Below are positions 41,194 through 49,393 of a DNA stretch of 64,000 bases, piece by piece. The position numbers were made by a program, and so were the translations under genes. The stretch spans positions 186,001-250,000 of the forward strand of contig OY970298.1 in the NCBI GenBank assembly GCA_963716215.1. Reading direction: 5' to 3'. The number at the start of each line of letters is the position of its first letter. Within the stretch, counting starts at the first letter, position 1. Source of the stretch: JACVRW01 sp963716215. GTDB taxonomy: Bacteria > Actinomycetota > Thermoleophilia > Solirubrobacterales > Thermoleophilaceae. A model generated the notes under the pieces. The model saw only the letters and a list, made by a program, of their open reading frames with translations, did not search any database and was not told the DNA's origin.

Positions 41194-42837
41194 GTGCCTG
41201 CCTTGGTACTTGGCCCCCTCTTGCGCTACGTGGGCGAGACCGAGGCGGTGATCTGGATCGAGACCGACTCGCCGTGCGAGGTCGAGGTGCTCGGCACGCG
41301 CGACCGCACCTTCAAGGTCGACGGCCACCACTTCGCGCTCGTCTGCTGCGCCGGCCTGCGGCCGGGCACGTGGCACGAGTACGAGATCGTGCTCGACGGC
41401 GAGCGCGTCTGGCCGGTCGACGACGGCTTCCCGCGCAGCGCCTTCCACACCTACCCGAAGGACGGCCCGCTGCAGGTGGTGTTCGGCTCGTGCCGGGTCG
41501 CGGCGCCGCACGAGCCGCCCTACTCGCTGCGCAAGGACGCGGACGAGCGCGGCCGCGAGGTCGACGCGCTGCACACGCTCGCCCAGCGGATGGGCAACCA
41601 GCCGCGCGAGCAGTGGCCGGACGTGCTGCTGATGATCGGCGACCAGGTCTACGCCGACGAGGTGCCGCCCGGCACGCGCTCGTTCATCGAGGCGCGCCGC
41701 GACGTGCGCGAGCCGCCGGGCGAGCGGGTGCTCGACTTCGAGGAGTACACCCAGCTCTACCGCGAGAGCTGGGGCGACCCGAGGATCCGGTGGCTGCTCT
41801 CGACGGTGTCGACGGCGATGGTCTTCGACGACCACGACGTGCACGACGACTGGAACATCTCGCAGGCTTGGCTCGAGGAGATGCGCGCGACGAACTGGTG
41901 GGGCCGCCACATCGTCGGCGCGCTCGCGTCCTACTGGGTCTACCAGCACATCGGCAACCTCCAGCCCGGCCACCACGCCGACGACGAGCTGCTGCGCCGG
42001 GTCAAGGAGGCCGATGACGGCTGGCCGGTGCTGGAGCAGTTCGCCCGCGAGGCTGACCGGTCCACGTCCGGTACCCGATGGAGCTACTGCCGCGACCTGG
42101 GCCGTACGCGCGTGGTGGTGATCGACTCGCGCGCCGGGCGCGTGCTCGACGAGGGCCGCCGCTCGATGCTCGACGAGAGCGAGTGGGAGTGGGTGGCCGA
42201 GCAGTTCACGGGCGACTTCGACCACCTGCTGGTGGCCACCTCGCTGCCGTGGCTGCTCGGCCCGGGCATGCACTACGCGGAGGCGTGGAGCGAGGCCGTG
42301 GCCGGCGGCGCGTGGGGCCCGGCCTTCGCGCCGCTCGCCGAGCGCCTGCGCCAGAGCGTCGATCTGGAGCACTGGGCCGCATTCCAGGAATCGTTCGCCC
42401 GGCTCGCGGAGCTGCTGCGGTCGGTCGGAGCGGGAGAGCGCGGGCGGGCGCCCGCGTCCGTGGTGGTGCTGTCCGGCGACGTGCACCACGCCTACCTCGC
42501 CGAGGTCGCCTTCCGCGCCGGCTCGGGCGTGGAGTCGAACGTCTACCAGGCCGTCTGCTCGCCCTATCGCAACCCGCTCGAGAAGAACGAGCGGCGGACG
42601 ATCAGGATCGGCATGTCGCGCCCCTTCGAGATCGTGATGCGGGCGCTGGCGGCCTCCGCGGGCGTGGACGACCCGGACGTGCGGTGGCGCATGATCGGCG
42701 ACGGACCATGGTTTGACAACCAGGTCGCGTCGCTGGTGATCGACGGCCGCGCGATCGAGATGCGGCTCGAGAAGGCGGTGCCCGTCGACGCGACCTCGGC
42801 GCGCCTGGATCGGGTGCTCGATCGCAAACTCGCCTGA
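41194..42837 (+). CDS. PhoD-like metallophosphoesterase
   Basis: The 547-residue protein has an N-terminal Ig-like region (VLGPLLRYVGETEAVIWIE) and a PhoD-type metallophosphatase domain. Metal ligands are visible in MIGDQVYADE (~148), FDDHDVHDDWN (~212) and LSGDVHHAYL (~429). No signal peptide is present, unlike secreted alkaline phosphatase D, so it is probably cytoplasmic; substrate unknown. I prefer GTG 41194 over ATG 41182, because TATGCT lies exactly 7 bases before it and the ATG is part of the same hexamer. Confidence 0.85.
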   Translation: MPALVLGPLLRYVGETEAVIWIETDSPCEVEVLGTRDRTFKVDGHHFALVCCAGLRPGTWHEYEIVLDGERVWPVDDGFPRSAFHTYPKDGPLQVVFGSCRVAAPHEPPYSLRKDADERGREVDALHTLAQRMGNQPREQWPDVLLMIGDQVYADEVPPGTRSFIEARRDVREPPGERVLDFEEYTQLYRESWGDPRIRWLLSTVSTAMVFDDHDVHDDWNISQAWLEEMRATNWWGRHIVGALASYWVYQHIGNLQPGHHADDELLRRVKEADDGWPVLEQFAREADRSTSGTRWSYCRDLGRTRVVVIDSRAGRVLDEGRRSMLDESEWEWVAEQFTGDFDHLLVATSLPWLLGPGMHYAEAWSEAVAGGAWGPAFAPLAERLRQSVDLEHWAAFQESFARLAELLRSVGAGERGRAPASVVVLSGDVHHAYLAEVAFRAGSGVESNVYQAVCSPYRNPLEKNERRTIRIGMSRPFEIVMRALAASAGVDDPDVRWRMIGDGPWFDNQVASLVIDGRAIEMRLEKAVPVDATSARLDRVLDRKLA

Positions 42838-42878
42838 CTGCGCAACTCTGGCGCGCGGCCGTTGTTCTGACGGGCGTT

Positions 42879-43595
42879 ATGAGACTCAGATCACGCATGA
42901 TGCCCGCGGCGTTCGTCGCCTCCGTAGCTGTGCTGCTCGTGGCTGCCACGGGCGCGCAGGCGAAGGTGGTCGAGCTGACCGGTACCACCACGGTTACGCC
43001 GTCCGCCGAGGCGGCGCAGTTCCTCGCCAACAACGGCGTGACCGTTGCGCCCACCGGCAAGGCGAGCGTGGACGGCGGCAGCTTCGTCTTCCCGATCGCG
43101 GCCGGCTTCGGCAACACGAGGACCTACAACGGGCTGCTGGCCCACAAGGGTGGCCTCAAGTTCACCAAGGGTGAGCGCTCCGCGGTCGTGCGCCGCTTCG
43201 TGGCAGTTCGCGTCGGCGGCGTCGGCGCCGTGCTGCTGGCGCAGATCCCCGGGCTCAAGGGCGGCTGCGGCCACCTGCGCCGGGGTCTCGCGCGCTTCGC
43301 GTGGAACCACCCGACCGCAACCAGGAAGGCGCGGCGCGCCGCGCGCAACCACCGCAAAGCGACGCGTGCTCTGAAGGACGCCGTACGCGACTACTGCGGC
43401 GGCGGGCGCGTGATCATCCTGGCTCGCCTGACCAACCTCAGCAAGGAGCTGACCTACAACAGCGCCCTGCTGAGCGCGGACCTCAAGCTGAGCGGACAGG
43501 CCGCTCGCCTGCTCAACCGGCTCGCCGGCGCGAAGGTCGTGGCGGCCGGCGCCCCGCTGGGCACCGCCGAGTCGAGGGTCACCGTCGTCGACTGA
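42879..43595 (+). CDS. Secreted two-domain beta protein of unknown function
   Basis: The 238-residue protein has a signal peptide (RSRMMPAAFVASVAVLLV, cleavage after AQA). Two similar blocks each resemble the beta domains common in secreted proteins of this group: TGTTTVTPSAEAAQFLANNGV, and near the C-terminus LSADLKLSGQAARLLNRLAG. Between them lies a very basic insert with two Cys (GGCGHLRRGLARFAW up to DYCGGG). No catalytic motif is seen. The start has no clear Shine-Dalgarno or -10 element. A perfect 13-bp hairpin follows the gene. Confidence 0.7.
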   Translation: MRLRSRMMPAAFVASVAVLLVAATGAQAKVVELTGTTTVTPSAEAAQFLANNGVTVAPTGKASVDGGSFVFPIAAGFGNTRTYNGLLAHKGGLKFTKGERSAVVRRFVAVRVGGVGAVLLAQIPGLKGGCGHLRRGLARFAWNHPTATRKARRAARNHRKATRALKDAVRDYCGGGRVIILARLTNLSKELTYNSALLSADLKLSGQAARLLNRLAGAKVVAAGAPLGTAESRVTVVD

Positions 43596-43618
43596 CCCAC
43601 GTCGTACCTGGGGGTACT

Positions 43619-43648
43619 GGAACGGGCGGCCGACGGGCCGCCCGTTCC
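43619..43648 (+). terminator. Perfect 13-bp hairpin after the secreted protein gene
   Basis: GGAACGGGCGGCC (43619-43631) and GGCCGCCCGTTCC (43636-43648) with loop GACG, 24 bp past the stop at 43595. No T-run follows; the strong stem still suggests termination or 3'-end protection. Confidence 0.65.
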
Positions 43649-43663
43649 GCCTCCTGGCGGGTG

Positions 43664-43669
43664 TACCCT
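43664..43669 (+). promoter_or_regulatory. Extended -10 element of the ThyX-like gene
   Basis: TGTACCCT (extended -10) ends 11 bases before ATG 43681, so transcription would start about 4 bases before the ATG. The hexamer TACCCT is the same as at 37970-37975. Confidence 0.5.
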
Positions 43670-43680
43670 GACCCGCCCGC

Positions 43681-45270
43681 ATGGACTATCCCGTCGAGAG
43701 CTTCACGGAGGCCGAGCGCGCCGCGCTGCGTCCGCACTTCAGCAACCTCGACCGCCCCGTCTTCGCGCTGATCGGGCTGCCCGAGACCGTCAAGGGCGCC
43801 ATGTTCGCCCGTTACTCGCGCTACCAGGGCACGCTGCGGCGGCTCTACCTGGACGAGTTTGCCGGCGAGCAAGGCGAGCACCCGGCATTCGACGGCGAGG
43901 AGGGTGAGCGCGCTCGCAAGCTGTACGAGCGCATCTTCCTCGGCTATGGCGACGACTCGGTCGCCCAGCTCGGCGGCGCGCACGTGGCCTGCGAGTGGGT
44001 CTCGAACGTGATGACGAAGCTGCTCCAGCGCGGGCGGCTGGCCGCCTACCTCGAGCAGTCCACCCGCTACATCCCCTACGACGCGCCGATCGGCGAGGGG
44101 CTCGGCTACCGCTACTGGCGCCACCCGGAGCTCGGGCCGGAGTACCAGGCGGCGATGGACTTCCTGTTCGACGCCTACTCGGAGTCGCTGCCGCGCGTCG
44201 AGGCCTGGGCGGCCGAGCGCTTCCCGCGCCCCGACGGGGAGCCGGAGGCCGCGCACCGGCGGGCGCTGCGGGCCAAGGCGCTCGACCTGCTGCGCGGCCT
44301 GCTGCCCGCGGCCTCGCTGTCGCACGTGGGCATCTTCGCGTCGGGGCAGGCCTACGAGCAGCTCCTGCTGCGCCTCTACTCCTCCCCGCTCCCGGAGGCG
44401 CGCGAGTACGCGGACATGATCCTGAGCGAGATCAAGGCGGTGATGCCGAGCTTCGTGGCGCGCGTCGAGCGGCCCGAGCGCGGCGGCGAGTGGATCTCCT
44501 ACCTGAGCCAGCGCTCCGAGGCCGCCAGTCGCTGGGCCGAGCGGCTCGGGCTCGACCACACCCAGCGCGACGAGCCGGAGGGACCCGCCGTGCGTCTGCT
44601 GTCGGTCGACGGCGACGAGGACGGGCTGCTGGCCGCGCTGCTGTTCGAGGCGGCAGCCACCTCGGAGGAGGAGGCGCGCAGCGCCGTACGGGCCCTGCCA
44701 CCCGACGAGCGGGCCGCGATGCTGGCCGAGCTGGTCGGCGAGCGCGGCAACCGGCGCCACCGCCCCGGGCGCGGGTTCGAGGCGCTGCGCTACCGCTTCG
44801 AGGTGGTGTCCGACTACGGCGCCTTCCGCGACCTCCAGCGCCACCGCATGCTCACCGTCCAGTGGCAGACGCTCGGCCCTGAGCTCGGCGCGGGCGTGCC
44901 GGAGGAGCTCGAGCAGGCCGGCGTCGCCGACCTCTACCGCGAGGGCCTCGAGCGCTCGCGCGCCGAGCACGCCCGCATCGGCGAGCTGGGTCACCCCGAG
45001 CTGGCCCCCTACGCGCTCTGCCTGGGCTACCGGATCCGCTACGTGCTCGACATGAACGCGCGCGAGGCGATGCACCTGATCGAGCTGCGCTCGGGCCGCG
45101 AGGGCCACCCCGCCTACCGCGCGGTGGCGCACGCCCTGCACGCCGAGATCGCGCGCGTCCACCCGGCCGTCGCGGCCGCGATGACGTTCGTGGACCGCGA
45201 TACGGAGCCGCGCCTGGAGCGGATCCTGTCCGAGATCCGCGCGCACGCGAAGCAGGCCTCGCGGGCATAG
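43681..45270 (+). CDS. Tandem ThyX-like (flavin-dependent thymidylate synthase fold) protein
   Basis: The 529-residue protein contains two ThyX-like halves. ThyX enzymes (about 220-250 residues) use FAD to methylate dUMP and carry RHRxxSxNExSxRY. The first half (~residues 117-130) has RGRLAAYLEQSTRY, keeping E-x-S-x-RY but with His to Gly and Ser to Ala. The second half (~387-400) has RHRMLTVQWQTLGP, keeping RHR but losing S-x-RY. Neither motif is complete, so thymidylate synthase activity is uncertain; the halves may combine into one site or do something else. rpe follows 4 bp downstream, probably in the same unit. Confidence 0.8.
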   Translation: MDYPVESFTEAERAALRPHFSNLDRPVFALIGLPETVKGAMFARYSRYQGTLRRLYLDEFAGEQGEHPAFDGEEGERARKLYERIFLGYGDDSVAQLGGAHVACEWVSNVMTKLLQRGRLAAYLEQSTRYIPYDAPIGEGLGYRYWRHPELGPEYQAAMDFLFDAYSESLPRVEAWAAERFPRPDGEPEAAHRRALRAKALDLLRGLLPAASLSHVGIFASGQAYEQLLLRLYSSPLPEAREYADMILSEIKAVMPSFVARVERPERGGEWISYLSQRSEAASRWAERLGLDHTQRDEPEGPAVRLLSVDGDEDGLLAALLFEAAATSEEEARSAVRALPPDERAAMLAELVGERGNRRHRPGRGFEALRYRFEVVSDYGAFRDLQRHRMLTVQWQTLGPELGAGVPEELEQAGVADLYREGLERSRAEHARIGELGHPELAPYALCLGYRIRYVLDMNAREAMHLIELRSGREGHPAYRAVAHALHAEIARVHPAVAAAMTFVDRDTEPRLERILSEIRAHAKQASRA

Positions 45271-45274
45271 CGTC

Positions 45275-45955
45275 ATGGCCGTCGGGCTCATGCAAGAGGT
45301 CCGCGTGGCGCCGTCGATCCTCGCCGCCGACTTCGCCCGCCTCGGCGAGCAGGTCGAGGGCGTGATGGACGCGGGCGCTCGCGTGATCCACGTGGACGTG
45401 ATGGACGGCCACTTCGTCCCGCCGATCTCGATCGGTCCGCTGATCGTGGCCGCCCTGCGCGACCTGGTGCACGAGCGCGGTGGCGTGCTCGACGTGCACC
45501 TGATGGTGGAACGCCCCGAGCACCGCGTCGCGGAGTTCGCCGCCGCCGGTGCCGACACGCTGATCGTGCACGCTGAGGCCACGCCGAACGTGCACTACGC
45601 GCTGATGGCGGTGCGCGACGCCGGCCTGCACGCCGGCCTGGCGATCAACCCCGGAACGGCGCCGGAGGCCGTGGTCGGGCTGGTCGAGGCGTTCGACCAC
45701 CTGCTCTGCATGACCGTCAATCCGGGCTGGGGCGGCCAGACCTACATCGACACGTCCACCGTGAAGGTGGCCCGCCTGCGCGAGCTGCTCGGACCCGGCG
45801 TGCCGATCGAGGTGGACGGTGGGATCGACGCCGCCACCGCTGGCCCGGCGGCAGCCGCGGGCGCGACGCTGTTCGTGGCGGGCTCCTCGATCTTCGGCGC
45901 CGGCGACCCGGCGCGGGCGTACTCCGAGATCGTCGCGGCCGCGGGCGCCGTCTAG
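45275..45955 (+). CDS. rpe: Ribulose-phosphate 3-epimerase
   Basis: The 226-residue TIM-barrel enzyme interconverts ribulose 5-phosphate and xylulose 5-phosphate (pentose phosphate pathway). Motifs: VAPSILAADFARLGEQV, HVDVMDGHFVPPISIGP (metal His and Asp), DVHLMVERPEH, MTVNPGWGGQTYI (second metal region) and EVDGGIDAATA (phosphate site). ATG 45275 is used; ATG 45290 (MQEVRVAPSIL) is equally possible. The last codons lie in a 40-bp sequence repeated 209 bp downstream. Confidence 0.95.
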   Translation: MAVGLMQEVRVAPSILAADFARLGEQVEGVMDAGARVIHVDVMDGHFVPPISIGPLIVAALRDLVHERGGVLDVHLMVERPEHRVAEFAAAGADTLIVHAEATPNVHYALMAVRDAGLHAGLAINPGTAPEAVVGLVEAFDHLLCMTVNPGWGGQTYIDTSTVKVARLRELLGPGVPIEVDGGIDAATAGPAAAAGATLFVAGSSIFGAGDPARAYSEIVAAAGAV

Positions 45956-45972
45956 GGCATCGCGCCGGCCAG
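45933..45972. repeat. 40-bp direct repeat, copy 1 (rpe 3' end)
   Basis: 39 of 40 bases match copy 2 at 46142-46181; the only difference is C/T at 45942/46151. Copy 1 contains the last rpe codons and stop (CTAG at 45952-45955). Confidence 0.9.
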
Positions 45973-45980
45973 ACAAGAAC

Positions 45981-46017
45981 GCGCCCACCCCCCGGGGCCT
46001 GGGGCGGGTGGACGCGC
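45981..46017 (+). terminator. Imperfect GC-rich hairpin after rpe
   Basis: GCGCCCACCC (45981-45990) pairs with GGGTGG and CGCGC (46006-46017) around a 2-base bulge, with further GC pairing inside. It lies 25 bp after the rpe stop. The rest of the gene-free stretch 46018-46141 shows short palindromes (CACCGGTG, CGATGCGCATCG) but no recognised RNA family. Confidence 0.5.
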
Positions 46018-46160
46018 CATCGATCGCCCTTCGCCGTGAAACCAGCACACCGGTGCGGTCGATCCGACGGTGGGCGACGTCGCGATGCGCATCGTCCGCA
46101 AACGCGATCCACCGTCAGCGGAGCCTCAGGGTGGTCGCGCTTCGCGGCCGTGGGCGCCGT

Positions 46161-46592
<432 letters not shown>

Positions 46593-46603
46593 CGGAGCCG
46601 AGC

Positions 46604-46609
46604 ATGCTA
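46604..46609 (-). promoter_or_regulatory. -10-like element of the membrane protein gene
   Basis: TAGCAT on the minus strand, 11 bases before ATG 46592, giving a leader of about 4 bases at most. Confidence 0.35.
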
Positions 46610-46672
46610 GCCGGGCCCGGCGCCCGCGGGCGGGGGCGGGGGCGGCGCACGATGCGTCGGATATGGCGACGC

Positions 46673-46686
46673 AACTGCAGGGACCC
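46673..46686 (+). repeat. Intergenic direct repeat AACTGCAGGGACCC, copy 1
   Basis: An exact 14-bp match to copy 2 at 46734-46747, in a 280-bp divergent intergenic region (46593-46872). Both copies sit about 10-15 bp after an ATAT/ATAC triplet and contain the palindrome CTGCAG. Possibly a dispersed intergenic repeat. Confidence 0.55.
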
Positions 46687-46733
46687 TGAGCGGAGCGCCG
46701 GGGCTGCGCACGAAACGGGACACATACTCCCGA

Positions 46734-46747
46734 AACTGCAGGGACCC
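46734..46747 (+). repeat. Intergenic direct repeat AACTGCAGGGACCC, copy 2
   Basis: Second copy, 61 bp after the first. Two copies only, without regular spacing, so not a CRISPR. The remainder of 46593-46872 is GC-rich (CCGCGGCGG-type inverted pieces) with no gene seen. Confidence 0.55.
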
Positions 46748-46859
46748 CGCCGAGGCCGCCGGCGACCCAGGCCTCTTCCGCGGCGGAGCCCGCGGCGGCC
46801 GAGCCGCGCGCTTCCGAATGCCCAACCCTGCGCACGCGGCCGAGCCGCCCCCTTCGAGT

Positions 46860-46865
46860 TAGGAT
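46860..46865 (+). promoter_or_regulatory. -10-like element, leaderless start of trpB2
   Basis: TAGGAT exactly 7 bases before GTG 46873, no Shine-Dalgarno sequence. Confidence 0.55.
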
Positions 46866-46872
46866 CGCCGAC

Positions 46873-48234
46873 GTGACCGAGCCGACCAAGTTCACGCTGA
46901 CCGAGGACCGCATCCCGACCCACTGGGTGAACCTCCTCCCGGACCTGCCCGGCGACCCGCTCCCGCCGCTCAACCCCGGCACCATGCAGCCCGCCGGGCC
47001 GGACGACCTGACGCCGATCTTCCCGATGGCGCTGATCGGTCAGGAGGTGTCCGCCGAGCCCGAGGTCGAGATCCCCGAGCCGGTGCGCGAGATCTACAAG
47101 CTGTGGCGTCCCACGCCGCTGTTCCGAGCGCGGCGGCTCGAGCGCGAGCTCGATACCCCTGCGCGCATCTACTACAAGTACGAGGGCGTCTCGCCGGCCG
47201 GCTCGCACAAGCCGAACAGCGCCGTCGCGCAGGCCTACGCCAACAAGGAGGCGGGCATCGAGCGGCTGGTCACCGAGACCGGCGCCGGCCAGTGGGGATC
47301 CGCGCTCGCGCTGGCGTCGAGCCTGTTCGGCATCGAGTGCCTGGTCTACATGGTCGGCGCCAGCTACGACCAGAAGCCCTACCGGCGGGCCATGATGGAG
47401 AGCTGGGGCGCGAAGGTGATCCGCTCGCCCAGCGACACCACGGAATCCGGGCGCTCCCAGGCGCAGCACCCCACCGGGTCGCTCGGCATCGCCATCTCCG
47501 AAGCCGTGGAGGTCGCGGCCCAGGACGCCGACACCAACTACGCGCTGGGCTCCGTGCTGAACCACGTATGCCTGCACCAGACCGTGATCGGCCAGGAGGC
47601 GCTGGCCCAGATGGAGATGGCCGGCGACGAGCCCGACGTGGTGGTCGGGTGCGTTGGCGGCGGCTCGAACTTCGCCGGTATGGCGTTCCCGTTCATCCGG
47701 CGCGTGCTGCGCGGCGACGCGAATACGCGCTTCGTGGCGGCCGAGCCCGCGGCCTGCCCCACGCTCACGCGCGGCGTCTACCGCTACGACTTCGGCGATA
47801 CGGTCGGGCTCACGCCGCTGATGCCGATGTACACGCTCGGGCACGACTTCGTGCCGCCGCCGGTGCACGCGGGCGGGCTGCGCTACCACGGCGACTCGCC
47901 GATCGTGTGCGCGCTCGTCAAGGAGGGACTGGTGGAGGCGCGGGCCTACCGCCAGAACGAGACCTTCGAGGCGGCGCTGCGCTTCGCTCGCACCGAGGCG
48001 ATCCTCCCGGCGCCGGAGCCCTCGCACGCGATCCGCGCCGTGATCGAGGAGGCCGAGGCCGCCAAGCAGGCGGGCGAGGAGCGCGTGATCCTGCTCAACC
48101 TGTGCGGGCACGGACACTTCGACATGTCCGCCTACGACGCCTACCTCGCCGGCAAGCTCGAGGATCCCGAGTTCTCCGAGGCGGACATGCAGGCCGCGCT
48201 GGCGCGGCTGCCGGAGGCGCCGGCGATCGCCTGA
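46873..48234 (+). CDS. trpB: Tryptophan synthase beta chain, TrpB2 type
   Basis: The 453-residue PLP enzyme belongs to the longer TrpB2 class, with an ~80-residue N-terminal extension (THWVNLLPDLPGDPLPPLNP). The PLP lysine is in SPAGSHKPNSAVAQAY (~residue 112), followed by TGAGQWGSALAL and the phosphate-binding loop GCVGGGSNFAGMA. TrpB2 enzymes condense indole and serine to tryptophan, often without a TrpA partner. No trpA or other trp gene is nearby, so an indole-scavenging role is likely. The glycosyltransferase gene follows one base after the stop. Confidence 0.93.
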   Translation: MTEPTKFTLTEDRIPTHWVNLLPDLPGDPLPPLNPGTMQPAGPDDLTPIFPMALIGQEVSAEPEVEIPEPVREIYKLWRPTPLFRARRLERELDTPARIYYKYEGVSPAGSHKPNSAVAQAYANKEAGIERLVTETGAGQWGSALALASSLFGIECLVYMVGASYDQKPYRRAMMESWGAKVIRSPSDTTESGRSQAQHPTGSLGIAISEAVEVAAQDADTNYALGSVLNHVCLHQTVIGQEALAQMEMAGDEPDVVVGCVGGGSNFAGMAFPFIRRVLRGDANTRFVAAEPAACPTLTRGVYRYDFGDTVGLTPLMPMYTLGHDFVPPPVHAGGLRYHGDSPIVCALVKEGLVEARAYRQNETFEAALRFARTEAILPAPEPSHAIRAVIEEAEAAKQAGEERVILLNLCGHGHFDMSAYDAYLAGKLEDPEFSEADMQAALARLPEAPAIA

Positions 48235-48235
48235 G

Positions 48236-49393
48236 ATGCGCGTCCTGTTCGCTTCCACACGCGGGGCCGGCCACTTCAACCCGCTGGTGCCGCTGATCGA
48301 GGCGGCACTGCGCGATGGGCACGAGGTGATGGTCGCCGGGCCGCCCTCGCTGGCAGAGACGGTGGAGAGCGCCGGCTACTCGTTCTGGGAGGGAGCGGCG
48401 CCGCCGGAGGACGAGCTGGGCGCCGTGTGGGCGCGCGTGCCGACGGTCTCGCACGAGGAAGCGAACGCGATCGTGGTCGGCGAGATCTTCGGCGGGCTCA
48501 ACGTGACCGCGATGCTGCCGCACCTGGACGCGGCGATCGAGCGGTGGCGTCCGGACCGCGTCATCCGCGAGCAAGCCGAGTTCGCGTCGGCGGTGGCCGC
48601 CGACCGGCACGGCGTGCCCCAGGCTCGCCTCGGCGTCTCGCTGGCGGCCTTCGATGCGCTCGCGCTGTCGATCGCCGGGCCGGGGCTCGACGCGCGGCAC
48701 CCCGGTATCGCGGAGCGCATCTGGGAGTCGCCCTACCTCACCTTCTTCCCCGAGACCCTGGAGGACCCCGAGGCCGGCCAGCCGCCGGCCACCCACCGCT
48801 TCCGCGATCCGGCCCTCGAGCCCGGGCAGCGGCCGCTCCCGGACTGGTGGGCTGGCGACGAACGGCCACTGGTGTACATCACCTTCGGCAGCGTGGCCGG
48901 CGGGATGCCGACTGCCGGCACCCTCTTCGCCAGCGCGCTCGAAACGGTGGCCGAGCTGCCGGTCCGCGTGCTGCTCACGGTGGGACGCGAAGCCGACATC
49001 GGCTCCCTCGATGCCCAGCCCGCCAACGTGCACATCGAGGCCTGGGTCCCCCAGGCGGACGTGCTCAGTCAGGCGAGCGCGGTGGTCGGACACGGGGGCT
49101 CCGGCACCACGCTCGGCGCGCTGGCCGCCGGAGTGCCCCAAGTGGTCGTGCCGCTGTTCGCCGACCAGCCCGACAACGCGCGTCGGGTCGCCGCGATCGG
49201 CGCCGGTGTGGCGGTCGAGTCGGATCCCGACTCGCCACCCGAGCCGATGCGCAGCACGATCGACCCGGTCGCCCTGCGCAGCGCCGTCGAGAGCGTGCTC
49301 GACGAGCCGAGCTACCGCCGCGTCGCGCGCGAGGTGGGGGCGGAGATGGCCGCCCTGCCGCCCACGGACACGGCGCTCGCCGCCGTCGGCTGA
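48236..49393 (+). CDS. GT1 (UGT/MGT-type) glycosyltransferase
   Basis: The 385-residue GT-B protein has the N-terminal acceptor domain (VLFASTRGAGHFNPLVPLIEA). The C-terminal nucleotide-sugar domain has SVAGG region, AWVPQADVLSQASAVVGHGGSGTT and LFADQPDNARRV, close to macrolide and flavonoid-type GT1 enzymes. It probably transfers a sugar from an NDP-sugar to a small hydrophobic acceptor; both are unknown. It is likely cotranscribed with trpB2. Its 3' end overlaps the convergent CapA-like gene by 82 bp. Confidence 0.88.
   Translation: MRVLFASTRGAGHFNPLVPLIEAALRDGHEVMVAGPPSLAETVESAGYSFWEGAAPPEDELGAVWARVPTVSHEEANAIVVGEIFGGLNVTAMLPHLDAAIERWRPDRVIREQAEFASAVAADRHGVPQARLGVSLAAFDALALSIAGPGLDARHPGIAERIWESPYLTFFPETLEDPEAGQPPATHRFRDPALEPGQRPLPDWWAGDERPLVYITFGSVAGGMPTAGTLFASALETVAELPVRVLLTVGREADIGSLDAQPANVHIEAWVPQADVLSQASAVVGHGGSGTTLGALAAGVPQVVVPLFADQPDNARRVAAIGAGVAVESDPDSPPEPMRSTIDPVALRSAVESVLDEPSYRRVAREVGAEMAALPPTDTALAAVG

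Noticed and set aside
45973..46141. Riboswitch (FMN or other) between rpe and the next gene, as rpe is often near riboflavin genes
   Set aside because: None of the conserved FMN-element blocks is visible, and no gene starts downstream on the plus strand.
46673..46747. CRISPR array
   Set aside because: Only two 14-bp copies without regular spacer length and no cas genes.
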